From JBDSRX01 sp039929105 (GTDB lineage: Bacteria > Patescibacteriota > Dojkabacteria > J137), in assembly GCA_039929105.1 (NCBI GenBank), contig JBDSRX010000073.1:1-7757 (forward strand): DNA of 7,757 bases, given 5' to 3'. Positions 1 to 5,521 of this stretch are shown piece by piece (within the stretch, counting starts at the first letter, position 1; each line of letters begins with the position of its first letter). The notes beneath the pieces are model-generated. The model did not search any database, was not told where the DNA came from, and worked only from the letters and a program-made list of their open reading frames with translations. The position numbers and the translations under genes are program-made.

Positions 1-134
1 ATTCTCTATTCTTCCTTTTTTGTAACCAAAAAAGTAACAAAAAAGTACTGAGTAATTAATAAGCCGTACGCTATAAACCTGGAAGTGCGCCATTAATCAC
101 TCAGACTCATCTAAACTTAAATTACACTTGTCAG
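1..134. repeat. Two-hairpin structured intergenic element, copy 1 (possibly cut by the window edge)
   Basis: Hairpin 1 is CTTTTTTG (15-22) and CAAAAAAG (27-34) around a TAAC loop. A second CAAAAAAG (38-45) could pair with the same left arm. Hairpin 2 has arms at 48-60 and 92-104, 13 bp with one A/C mismatch. A short inner stem (69-71 with 87-89) closes a loop containing AAACCTGGAAGT (75-86). A tail with ACTCATCT and TTGTCAG (128-134) follows. The same order of loops and tail words recurs at 6649-6772 with different stem sequences, which is the main support for a real folded unit. No plausible protein is encoded here. The orientation of transcription is unknown, and the element lies upstream of the predicted mfd promoter. 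I do not recognise it as a named RNA family. Confidence 0.6.
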
Positions 135-141
135 TTTTGAG

Positions 142-169
142 CTTCGTCATTCGAATTTCGTGCTTAATC
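142..169. repeat. 7-bp-period degenerate repeat upstream of mfd
   Basis: The bases read as consecutive heptamers CTTCGTC, ATTCGAA, TTTCGTG, CTTAATC, with a TTCG core in the first three. Similar arrays occur at 5408-5479 and 6823-6850, and in the opposite orientation inside mfd (683-710, 2537-2557). This array lies between the folded element and the mfd -10 box. A role as a binding site is possible but not shown. Dispersed repeat debris is equally likely. Confidence 0.55.
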
Positions 170-202
170 TCCTATATCTGGTAAGGTTCCTAACGTTTTA
201 TG

Positions 203-211
203 TGGTATAAT
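203..211 (+). promoter_or_regulatory. Extended -10 promoter of mfd
   Basis: TGGTATAAT is a perfect extended -10 (TGn plus TATAAT at 206-211). Transcription would begin near 218-219, only two or three bases before the ATG at 221, so the mRNA would be essentially leaderless. No good -35 is visible, as is acceptable for extended -10 promoters. The upstream ATG at 200 would overlap this box, which argues against it as the start codon. Confidence 0.6.
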
Positions 212-220
212 ACAAAAAGA

Positions 221-2821
221 ATGGAACGTATTAAACTCATTAAAACTCTTCCTCATTTAATACCCCTGTTTTTAAAAAACGAGGGTGGTTTTGTATATTC
301 AAATCTATACTCAAGAGAAATTGTTGAATTCTTAAATAGTCTAGAATCTATATCTAGCAAATCTATCACATTCTCATCAATTAAGAAGTATTTAGAAAAA
401 GTGGCTGTGCATAGTCAAGATACTTCTTTAGAACAAGAGGCTCATCCAATTTTCAATAGAACAGAACAAGTTGCAGACAAATTAGACTATTCAATAAAAG
501 GAGATATTGTTTTTTTCTGGCCAGTTGGTTACGAACATCCAGTTCGTATTGAATTCTTTGGAGAAGATTTGGAAACAATGTATTTATACGATGAGCTTTA
601 TGGAAGAAAGATAGTAGACATCGATCAGATTTATATATCACAAGTTATTCTAGAAGATAAGACTGAGAGAGAAAGTATCAAAATCCGAAGCACGAATGAA
701 GAAATCCAAAAAGAATTAGAAAAGTATATTTTTCTCAATTCCATTCGAGACATCTCACCAATTGGTTTTGATGTTTTAAATACTGATTTTACTTTACCTC
801 CTCTATTCTATTCCAAAATTAATATTTTTGAGAATGAAGTGAAAAGGTTACAAAATATTGGTTACGAAGTTTTAATTAAAAGTGAGACCTATAAACCTAT
901 TAATGTCATCCCGGACGAACGAAGTGAAGATCCGGGATCTCATAGTAAAGTAATAAATAAGATGCCGCATCATGCTAACGCTGTGCGGCATGACATAATC
1001 AGTAGTAACGAGATTATAAAGAAAGCTCAAGAAATGAAAAATCTTGCAGCAGGTTTCTCATCAGAATCTTTAAAGATTGCTGTTTATACAGACAGAGAAA
1101 TCTATGGAACTATTTTTTTAACAAGACCAGAAAAATCTAAAAAGTTTAATTCTAATATTCAAAAACTTTTAAGACAGTTCGAAGGAAATATAGAAATGAA
1201 CGATTATGTTGTTCACGAAGATTATGGAATCGCTCAGTACGCTGGCCTTTCGCAGCAAGAGGTAGATGGTACAACAATGGAATATTTAGAACTACATTTC
1301 TTTGGAGAAGATGTTTTATTCGTACCAATAAATCAAATTGAAAAGATTACTAAGTATATTGGAAATGAAGGCTCAGAACCAAAGTTATCGAAAATGGGAA
1401 GAGTTCAATGGGAACATGTTAAAGATAGGGTTAAGAAATCAACTTCACTTCTTGCAAGTCAGCTTGTAGAACATTTTGCAAAAAGAGAAGTTGCAAAAGC
1501 AGTTCCAATAGACGAAAGAGATTCTAAAGATTACGAAATATTTGTAAAAGAATTTAAATATAAAGAAACTGACGATCAATTTAGATCTATTAACGAAGTA
1601 CTTTCGGACTTAACAAAAGACAAACCAATGAACAGACTATTGGTTGGAGATGTTGGTTTTGGTAAAACAGAAGTTATTATGCGAGCAGCTTTTAAAATTG
1701 TAGAAGCTGGTGGTCAAGTTGGGATCCTAGCACCTACAACTATTTTAGCAGCTCAGCATGAAGAAGTTTTTAAAGAAAGATTTAAATCTTTTCCGTTTTC
1801 AATTGAAATGATCTCTAGATTTAATACTAAGCAAAAGAATAATGAGATAGTAGATAAATTAAACCAAGGAAAAGTCGATATTGTAGTTGGAACTCATAGA
1901 TTATTAAGTAATGATGTTAAATTTAAGAAATTAAAACTTCTTGTTGTAGACGAAGAGCAAAAGTTTGGTGTTGCTCAAAAAGAAAAGATTAAGTCTATAA
2001 ACTATGGTGTGCATGTGCTTTCCGTATCTGCTACTCCTATTCCAAGAACTTTAAGTATGGCACTCTCTTCTATACAAGATATATCCATTATATCTACTCC
2101 TCCTTTTAATAGAAAAGCAGTTAAAACAGAAATTATTAAAAATGAGTGGAATACTGCAGTTAAAGCTATCGAATACGAAGTACAAAGAGGTGGTCAAGTT
2201 TACTTTGTCCATAACCAAGTGATGTCGATTAAGGCAATCGAAGCTAAGTTAAAGTTATTACTTCCAGGAATTAAGTATGTACATGCACATGGGCAAATGA
2301 GCCCTACAGAATTAGATAGAATTATGTCTGAGTTTTATATAAAAAAATATGATGTTCTCATTGCGACGTCAATCATCGAAAACGGTTTGGACATTCCAAA
2401 TGTAAATACAATGATTATTAATAAAGCACAAAACTTTGGTTTATCTCAGCTTTATCAATTAAGAGGAAGGGTTGGACGGTCCGATATACAGGGTTATTGC
2501 TATTTAATGTATGACGGGGCAACGATTAAAGATAATGACGAATTACGAATGACGAATGAAGAAGATCAGAAAGTAAAAGTTAAACCAAAATTGTATCTAG
2601 ACAGATTACAAACATTAGTTGATAATCAAGAACTCGGTGCAGGATTTAGAATTGCAAGTAGAGATTTAGAAATTAGAGGAGCAGGAAATATTTTAGGAGA
2701 TCAACAATCTGGTTATATATCAACAATTGGATATGCCTTGTATATAGAAATTCTTGCAACAGAAGTAGAAAAGTTAAAAGAACAATTGGAACAAATTAAA
2801 TCTGCTGAGAATGGAAAATAG
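221..2821 (+). CDS. mfd: Transcription-repair coupling factor Mfd, shortened
   Basis: Mfd is a DNA translocase that removes RNA polymerase stalled at lesions and recruits UvrA for nucleotide excision repair. In the 866-residue product, about 85-125 match the UvrB-like domain 2 (GYEHPVRIEFFGEDLE). The RNA-polymerase-interacting domain begins near 325-340 (DYVVHEDYGIAQYAG). The helicase core shows Walker A GDVGFGKT (476-483, Lys482), the DEEQ box (577-580), SATPIPR (603-609) and GRVGRSD (749-755). The protein then reads DLEIRGAGN and stops about 50 residues later. E. coli Mfd has about 1150 residues, so domain 1a is reduced and the C-terminal D7 regulatory domain is absent. Two insertions derive from repeats (about 229-259 and 772-783). 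I chose ATG 221; an in-frame ATG at 200 would add seven residues but overlaps the -10 box, and an in-frame stop lies at 191. The stop overlaps the next gene by 11 bases. Identity is firm from the motifs. Confidence 0.95.
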   Translation: MERIKLIKTLPHLIPLFLKNEGGFVYSNLYSREIVEFLNSLESISSKSITFSSIKKYLEKVAVHSQDTSLEQEAHPIFNRTEQVADKLDYSIKGDIVFFWPVGYEHPVRIEFFGEDLETMYLYDELYGRKIVDIDQIYISQVILEDKTERESIKIRSTNEEIQKELEKYIFLNSIRDISPIGFDVLNTDFTLPPLFYSKINIFENEVKRLQNIGYEVLIKSETYKPINVIPDERSEDPGSHSKVINKMPHHANAVRHDIISSNEIIKKAQEMKNLAAGFSSESLKIAVYTDREIYGTIFLTRPEKSKKFNSNIQKLLRQFEGNIEMNDYVVHEDYGIAQYAGLSQQEVDGTTMEYLELHFFGEDVLFVPINQIEKITKYIGNEGSEPKLSKMGRVQWEHVKDRVKKSTSLLASQLVEHFAKREVAKAVPIDERDSKDYEIFVKEFKYKETDDQFRSINEVLSDLTKDKPMNRLLVGDVGFGKTEVIMRAAFKIVEAGGQVGILAPTTILAAQHEEVFKERFKSFPFSIEMISRFNTKQKNNEIVDKLNQGKVDIVVGTHRLLSNDVKFKKLKLLVVDEEQKFGVAQKEKIKSINYGVHVLSVSATPIPRTLSMALSSIQDISIISTPPFNRKAVKTEIIKNEWNTAVKAIEYEVQRGGQVYFVHNQVMSIKAIEAKLKLLLPGIKYVHAHGQMSPTELDRIMSEFYIKKYDVLIATSIIENGLDIPNVNTMIINKAQNFGLSQLYQLRGRVGRSDIQGYCYLMYDGATIKDNDELRMTNEEDQKVKVKPKLYLDRLQTLVDNQELGAGFRIASRDLEIRGAGNILGDQQSGYISTIGYALYIEILATEVEKLKEQLEQIKSAENGK
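683..710. repeat. Possible 7-bp-period repeat within mfd
   Basis: Heptamers ATCCGAA, GCACGAA, TGAAGAA, ATCCAAA are readable here. They encode part of IRSTNEEIQK, around residues 155-163 of Mfd. The match is to the reverse-oriented form of the repeat at 142-169, but it is degenerate and the coding sequence could have arisen without any repeat. Confidence 0.35.
904..995. repeat. Palindromic element inserted in frame within mfd
   Basis: A 92-bp block is bounded by TGTCAT (904-909) and its inverse ATGACA (990-995). It holds two GC-richer hairpins: ATCCCGGA (908-915) with TCCGGGAT (931-938), and ATGCCGCA (962-969) with TGCGGCAT (984-991). It is translated as part of Mfd (about residues 229-259, including PDERSEDPGSH), between the UvrB-like region and the polymerase-interacting domain. 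Base composition and residue content differ from the flanking Lys/Ile-rich sequence. Compare the Rickettsia palindromic elements, which likewise insert in frame into genes; kinship with them is not implied. Confidence 0.75.
2537..2557. repeat. 7-bp-period repeat inserted in mfd helicase domain
   Basis: Three exact-length heptamers, GACGAAT, TACGAAT and GACGAAT, run in tandem and encode DELRMTN. They lie in a stretch of about 20 residues (TIKDNDELRMTNEEDQKVKV) just after the GRVGRSD helicase motif, where typical Mfd proteins have a shorter linker. This supports insertion or expansion of a dispersed repeat that kept the reading frame. Confidence 0.65.
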
Positions 2822-3116
2822 TGAGAGAAGAAAAAGTAGAAATGAGGATGAAGCAATAGACTGGTTTAATTTCTCGTCTTTTTCTTCTTTAATAAGATGT
2901 CTCAAAATATACGGTCATCTAACAAAAATACAAATAGCTACTCTATTTGAGATTGCGTTAAAAGAAGAAGCCAACTACGATCAAGATCTTTATCTAATAT
3001 TTGATAATTTAGATTATTTGATAGAAGAATTGAAAGATGCCTTAGGTGATGAGGAACTAGAAGATATTAATGAAACCTCACTTCAGATTTATATCCAAAA
3101 AGTTATGGACATGTAA
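2811..3116 (+). CDS. Small acidic protein of unknown function, paralogue of the next gene
   Basis: The 101-residue product is soluble, rich in Asp/Glu, and has no signal peptide or membrane segment. After a charged N-terminus it has DWFNF (residues 17-21) and a run predicted as helical by its leucine/isoleucine spacing. It then has YDQDLYL, an EELKDAL helix and an acidic GDEELEDI stretch. The pattern W-x-x-F, SL, L, G, YDxD, K-A, EE, I-x-E, Y recurs in the protein at 3205-3492. I estimate about a quarter identity by eye, so the two look like diverged tandem paralogues. The ATG overlaps the 3' end of mfd by 11 bases, so translation is probably coupled. No Shine-Dalgarno is evident. I do not recognise the family. 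Context links it with mfd transcription but not necessarily with its function. Confidence 0.75.
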   Translation: MENSERRKSRNEDEAIDWFNFSSFSSLIRCLKIYGHLTKIQIATLFEIALKEEANYDQDLYLIFDNLDYLIEELKDALGDEELEDINETSLQIYIQKVMDM

Positions 3117-3168
3117 ACCTATAGAATTAATGTCGCTTTAAATCAGTAATTCTTTTTACAAAAAGTAC

Positions 3169-3174
3169 TATAAT
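3169..3174 (+). promoter_or_regulatory. Candidate -10 box for the second small acidic gene
   Basis: A perfect TATAAT lies 30 bases upstream of the ATG at 3205, predicting a leader of about 24 bases. No clear -35 is present at the usual spacing, and no Shine-Dalgarno precedes the start. The 88-bp gap after the preceding gene fits a separate transcript, although read-through from mfd is also possible. Confidence 0.4.
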
Positions 3175-3204
3175 TCATTTCAATTAACTTTTAGAAATAT
3201 ATAT

Positions 3205-3492
3205 ATGTCAGAAAAACATAGCGAGAAAGATTTAAGTTGGATGGATTTTACAGATTTGATGTCGCTAGAACATTCACTTGCACTTAAAGGTAATAGTGGT
3301 CAAGAAATCATTATCTTACTTGGTGAAGCTATTTCACACGACGGTTATGATGCTGATGTAATACTAGTTGATGCTGGATTATTACCTGAACTTGAAGCTA
3401 TTAAAGCTGCTATTGCTAGTGAAGAATATCCCTATATAACTGAGCAGATAATTAGTGAATACCTAGGATCATTAAATCCAATGGAACTCTAA
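3205..3492 (+). CDS. Small acidic protein of unknown function, paralogue of the preceding gene
   Basis: This 95-residue acidic protein has no predicted membrane segment or signal peptide. It shows SWMDF (residues 11-15), an SL pair, a Gly near 24, a hydrophobic IIILL run, GYDADVIL, an AIKAAI helix, EE and a C-terminal EYLG. These align in order with the protein encoded at 2811-3116, apart from a two-residue gap before YDxD. The shared core suggests one small helical fold that was duplicated and diverged. It has its own candidate -10 box. The stop codon lies one base from the stop of convergent rnpA. The + strand terminator for this gene is inside rnpA at 3540-3563. Function unknown; a role in mfd-linked repair is only a guess from position. 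Confidence 0.75.
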   Translation: MSEKHSEKDLSWMDFTDLMSLEHSLALKGNSGQEIIILLGEAISHDGYDADVILVDAGLLPELEAIKAAIASEEYPYITEQIISEYLGSLNPMEL

Positions 3493-3493
3493 A

Positions 3494-3823
3494 CTATTTT
3501 ACCGAAAGCATTAGTGCTTTCTTAAGAAGTTTGTTATCTAACTCCGCTAAGGCGGAGTTTTTTACTATTATTAAATACTTTCCATTCTTCATTGTTTCTT
3601 TATCTAAAATCTCAGCCCACACAGCTCTAATCTTTCTTTTAATTTTATTTCTAACTGTTGCCCTCTTATCTATTTTTGTAGATATGGAAATTGTCATTAA
3701 AGGATTTTCTAATGTATTGTCGTACCAAACTTTTGTATCGAAAAGCTCTCCAGTAATTCTCTTACCTTTTCTTGCAATAGCTACAATCTCTTTTGATGGT
3801 AATCTTAGTTTTTTATTTAGCAT
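3494..3823 (-). CDS. rnpA: Ribonuclease P protein component
   Basis: RnpA binds the catalytic RNase P RNA and helps it cleave the 5' leader from precursor tRNAs. The 109-residue product has the usual length and is strongly basic. It opens with the typical basic start (MLNKKLRLPS). It carries the conserved RNR-type helix RATVRNKIKRKIR at residues 54-66, with Arg54, Arg58, Asn59, Lys62, Arg63 and Arg66. It ends in the expected strand and helix (KYLIIVKNSALAELDNKLL). In most bacteria rnpA follows rpmH and precedes yidD/yidC. Here no rpmH is visible in the 212 bases upstream, where a palindromic repeat begins 12 bases away. The 3' part of the gene carries, on the opposite strand, the terminator of the convergent genes. 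Confidence 0.93.
   Translation of the reverse strand: MLNKKLRLPSKEIVAIARKGKRITGELFDTKVWYDNTLENPLMTISISTKIDKRATVRNKIKRKIRAVWAEILDKETMKNGKYLIIVKNSALAELDNKLLKKALMLSVK
3504..3521. other. Small inverted repeat in the 3' end of rnpA
   Basis: GAAAGCA and TGCTTTC form a 7-bp stem with a TTAG loop. Only weak T-richness follows on either strand, so it is at best a poor terminator. It could help end the rnpA transcript or assist the stronger + strand terminator just beyond it. Confidence 0.35.
3540..3563 (+). terminator. Rho-independent terminator inside the convergent rnpA gene
   Basis: AACTCCGC (3540-3547) pairs perfectly with GCGGAGTT (3552-3559) around a TAAG loop. The second arm runs into six T residues (3558-3563). 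This is a classic + strand intrinsic terminator for the small acidic genes and mfd. On the minus strand no T-tract follows the hairpin, so rnpA transcription should pass. The same bases encode NSALAEL in RnpA. Confidence 0.8.
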
Positions 3824-3835
3824 TTAATTCAACGT

Positions 3836-3907
3836 TGTCATGGTGAGCTTGTCGAACCATATATAAATTATGAAACCCTTCGACACGCTCCGCTGCTCAG
3901 GGTGACA
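3836..3907. repeat. 72-bp palindromic intergenic repeat (TGTCATGGTGAGC type)
   Basis: The element is bounded by TGTCA (3836-3840) and TGACA (3903-3907). Internal arms TGTCGAA (3850-3856) and TTCGACA (3879-3885) flank an AT-rich 22-base loop. TGAGC (3844-3848) and GCTCA (3895-3899) add further complementarity. Its GC-rich arms stand out from the surroundings. I recall words such as GTCATGGTGAGC with CTGCTCAGGGTGACA as common intergenic repeats in diverse bacteria, consistent with a miniature mobile or REP-like element. It starts 12 bases before the rnpA start, so its central AT-rich loop (CATAATTTATATATG on the minus strand) may supply part of the rnpA promoter. Confidence 0.75.
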
Positions 3908-3948
3908 GCTCTGTTATATGTTAACTAATAAGCAAATCTTACCATCTT

Positions 3949-4022
3949 TTGACCAAATTCTGTTATCATTTATGGTATTTTGATTGAATTTTCTTGCCTT
4001 TAGGCAACTTAATAATTATTTA
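3949..4022 (+). promoter_or_regulatory. Candidate promoters and inverted repeat upstream of the beta-CASP gene
   Basis: Two weak options are visible. The first is TTGCCT (3994-3999) with 17 bases to TATTTA (4017-4022), giving a start about six bases before the ATG at 4036. The second is TTGACC (3949-3954) with 16 bases to TATGGT (3971-3976), giving a leader of about 50 bases. The perfect inverted repeat TTGCCT-TT-AGGCAA (3994-4007) overlaps the first -35 and could be an operator or a small leader hairpin. Neither promoter is strong enough to choose between them. Confidence 0.35.
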
Positions 4023-4035
4023 TTAGACACAAGTT

Positions 4036-5400
4036 ATGATTAAAATTAAATTCTGCGGTGCAGCTAAAACTGTCACGGGCTCCAACTATGTAGTTACAAC
4101 AAATCATGGAACTTTTGTTGTTGATTGTGGAATGTTTCAAGGCCCGGAAGTTGAGCACTTAAACCTAGAGCCACTAAGCTACAACCCACAAGATGTTGAC
4201 TTTACTCTTCTAACACATGCACATATTGACCATTCTGGAATGCTTCCCAAGCTTACAGTTAATGGATTCCAAGGACCAATTTTTGCAACTGCTAATACAA
4301 TTCAAATTACTACAGAACTTCTATTAGACTCTGCAAAGATTCAAGAAAGTAACTTTAAAAGAGGAGAATTTTATGGAAAGTACACAAAAGTAAAGGCACT
4401 TGTTTACAACATGAACGATGCTGCAGAAACAATATCAAAATTTAGAGCAGTAAAATTTGATGAAGAATTTTCTCCTGCAGAAGGTATTAAGATTAAATAT
4501 TTAGTTGCTGGACATATTTTAGGTGCAGCAAGTATTGAAGTAGATATTGAAGATGATGGAGTTTGGAAGAAGATTGTATTCTCTGGAGATATTGGAAGAT
4601 TGAAACCAGGTATTATTCCTACTTTTGATACAGAATATAAAGCAGAACCAGATGTAATATTGGTTGAATCTTTATATGGAGGACAATATCACCCAGAAAT
4701 CCAAGAATCTGTTGATGAAATGGTTAGATTAATTGCAGACACTACAAACAATGGTGGAAGTGCATTTATTCCTTCTTTTGCTGTTCAGAGAACTCAAGAA
4801 ATCCTTAATGATTTAAGACTTGCTAAAGATAGTGGAGCTTTATCTGATGATCTAAAAGTATGGTTAGATAGTCCTTTAGCACAAAGAGTTACAAAAATTT
4901 ACATTACAGCTCTACAACACGGATTAGATAGTATTTTCGACTTTGAGAATTTAATTTATGTTCAAAAATACAAGCAATCTGAAGGCTTAGCATTTAAATC
5001 TGGTCAAGTAGTTATTGCTGGAAGCGGAATGGCAGATGGCGGAAGAATTGTAGAGCATTTATCTAAAGCATTAGAAAATCCTAAGAACGCTGTAATCTTT
5101 GTTGGTTATCAAGCAGAAGGAACAATGGGAAGAACTTTAACAGAAGGAGCTAAAGAAGTTGTTATTGGAAGTAGAAATATTAAAGTAAAAGCAAAAATAG
5201 TTTTACTTAAAGGATTCTCTGCTCACGGAGATACTAACGATTATGTAGCTTGGGCAAATAGATTTAAGACTGATAAGTTAAAGAATGTATTCTTAATCCA
5301 TGCAGAAATTGCTAGATCTACCGCATTAAAAGAAGTATTTGAAAAAGAAGGAATTAATAATTGCTATATTCCTAGTTTACAAGAGGAAATAGAAGTATAG
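4036..5400 (+). CDS. Beta-CASP metallo-beta-lactamase-fold RNase
   Basis: This is predicted to be a cytoplasmic zinc-dependent RNase of the CPSF-like beta-CASP group, acting in RNA processing or decay. The 454-residue length is normal for the bacterial TTHA0252-like proteins. The first zinc motif is HAHIDHSG (His61, His63, Asp65, His66). Further metal ligands are His160 in AGHILGA and Asp185 in SGDIGR. Beta-CASP motif A is ESLYG (Glu211), motif B is GFSAHGD (His397), and motif C is most likely His422 in IHAE, where VHGE is more usual. GSGMADGGR (329-337) and VGYQAEGTMGR (356-366) are also typical of the group. The start ATG follows an in-frame AT-rich stretch with no Shine-Dalgarno, and the N-terminus MIKIKFCGAAKTVTGS is as expected for the family. 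Substrate preference and endo- versus exonuclease activity cannot be told from sequence. Confidence 0.92.
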   Translation: MIKIKFCGAAKTVTGSNYVVTTNHGTFVVDCGMFQGPEVEHLNLEPLSYNPQDVDFTLLTHAHIDHSGMLPKLTVNGFQGPIFATANTIQITTELLLDSAKIQESNFKRGEFYGKYTKVKALVYNMNDAAETISKFRAVKFDEEFSPAEGIKIKYLVAGHILGAASIEVDIEDDGVWKKIVFSGDIGRLKPGIIPTFDTEYKAEPDVILVESLYGGQYHPEIQESVDEMVRLIADTTNNGGSAFIPSFAVQRTQEILNDLRLAKDSGALSDDLKVWLDSPLAQRVTKIYITALQHGLDSIFDFENLIYVQKYKQSEGLAFKSGQVVIAGSGMADGGRIVEHLSKALENPKNAVIFVGYQAEGTMGRTLTEGAKEVVIGSRNIKVKAKIVLLKGFSAHGDTNDYVAWANRFKTDKLKNVFLIHAEIARSTALKEVFEKEGINNCYIPSLQEEIEV

Positions 5401-5407
5401 CTCAAAG

Positions 5408-5479
5408 CACGAAGCTCGAAATTCGAAGCTCATAAATGTCACATCTTAGGGCTTCTTAATTCGTATTTTGGGATTCGTT
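5408..5479. repeat. Opposed pair of 7-bp-period repeat arrays upstream of gatC
   Basis: The first array reads CACGAAG, CTCGAAA, TTCGAAG, CTCATAA (5408-5435). The second, on the opposite strand sense, reads CTTCTTA, ATTCGTA, TTTTGGG, ATTCGTT (5452-5479). Together they fill most of the 121-bp gap between the beta-CASP gene and gatC and end nine bases before the gatC -10 box. The first array is the inverted counterpart of the one upstream of mfd. No terminator with a T-tract is seen in this gap. Confidence 0.6.
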
Positions 5480-5487
5480 TATATAGA

Positions 5488-5493
5488 TATAAT
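5488..5493 (+). promoter_or_regulatory. -10 box for gatC
   Basis: A perfect TATAAT lies 28 bases upstream of the gatC ATG, predicting a leader of roughly 22 bases (AATTTACTC and onward) with no Shine-Dalgarno. No convincing -35 is present; the expected position falls in the 7-bp repeat array. Confidence 0.5.
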
Positions 5494-5521
5494 GTTGAAT
5501 TTACTCTAAAATTAACCATAT

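Noticed and set aside
1..134. CRISPR array or tandem repeat unit
   Set aside because: The repeats here are inverted arms of two hairpins, not regularly spaced direct repeats with spacers. No cas gene is in the window.
453..641. Minus-strand open frame inside mfd (a similar one lies at 6122-6316 inside the membrane protein gene)
   Set aside because: Both are fully covered by well-supported genes on the + strand, and neither product has recognisable features.
221..2821. Alternative genetic code (TGA as glycine)
   Set aside because: Seven complete genes are intact with TGA read as stop, and glycines are encoded by GGN. Lack of TGA stops in seven genes is weak evidence in an AT-rich genome.
3121..3204. 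CTTTTTACAAAAAG (3152-3165) as a third copy of hairpin 1 of the folded element
   Set aside because: The loop is too short, the TAAC loop is absent, and none of the hairpin 2 or tail words follow.
3531..3827. Open frame of 98 codons on the + strand, hydrophobic product
   Set aside because: It lies antisense to rnpA, which has clear family motifs. The hydrophobic product is the expected complement of Lys-rich codons.
3842..3860. GGTTCGACAAGC on the minus strand resembles a tRNA T-arm
   Set aside because: No acceptor stem, anticodon arm or CCA context is present. The sequence belongs to the 72-bp palindromic repeat.
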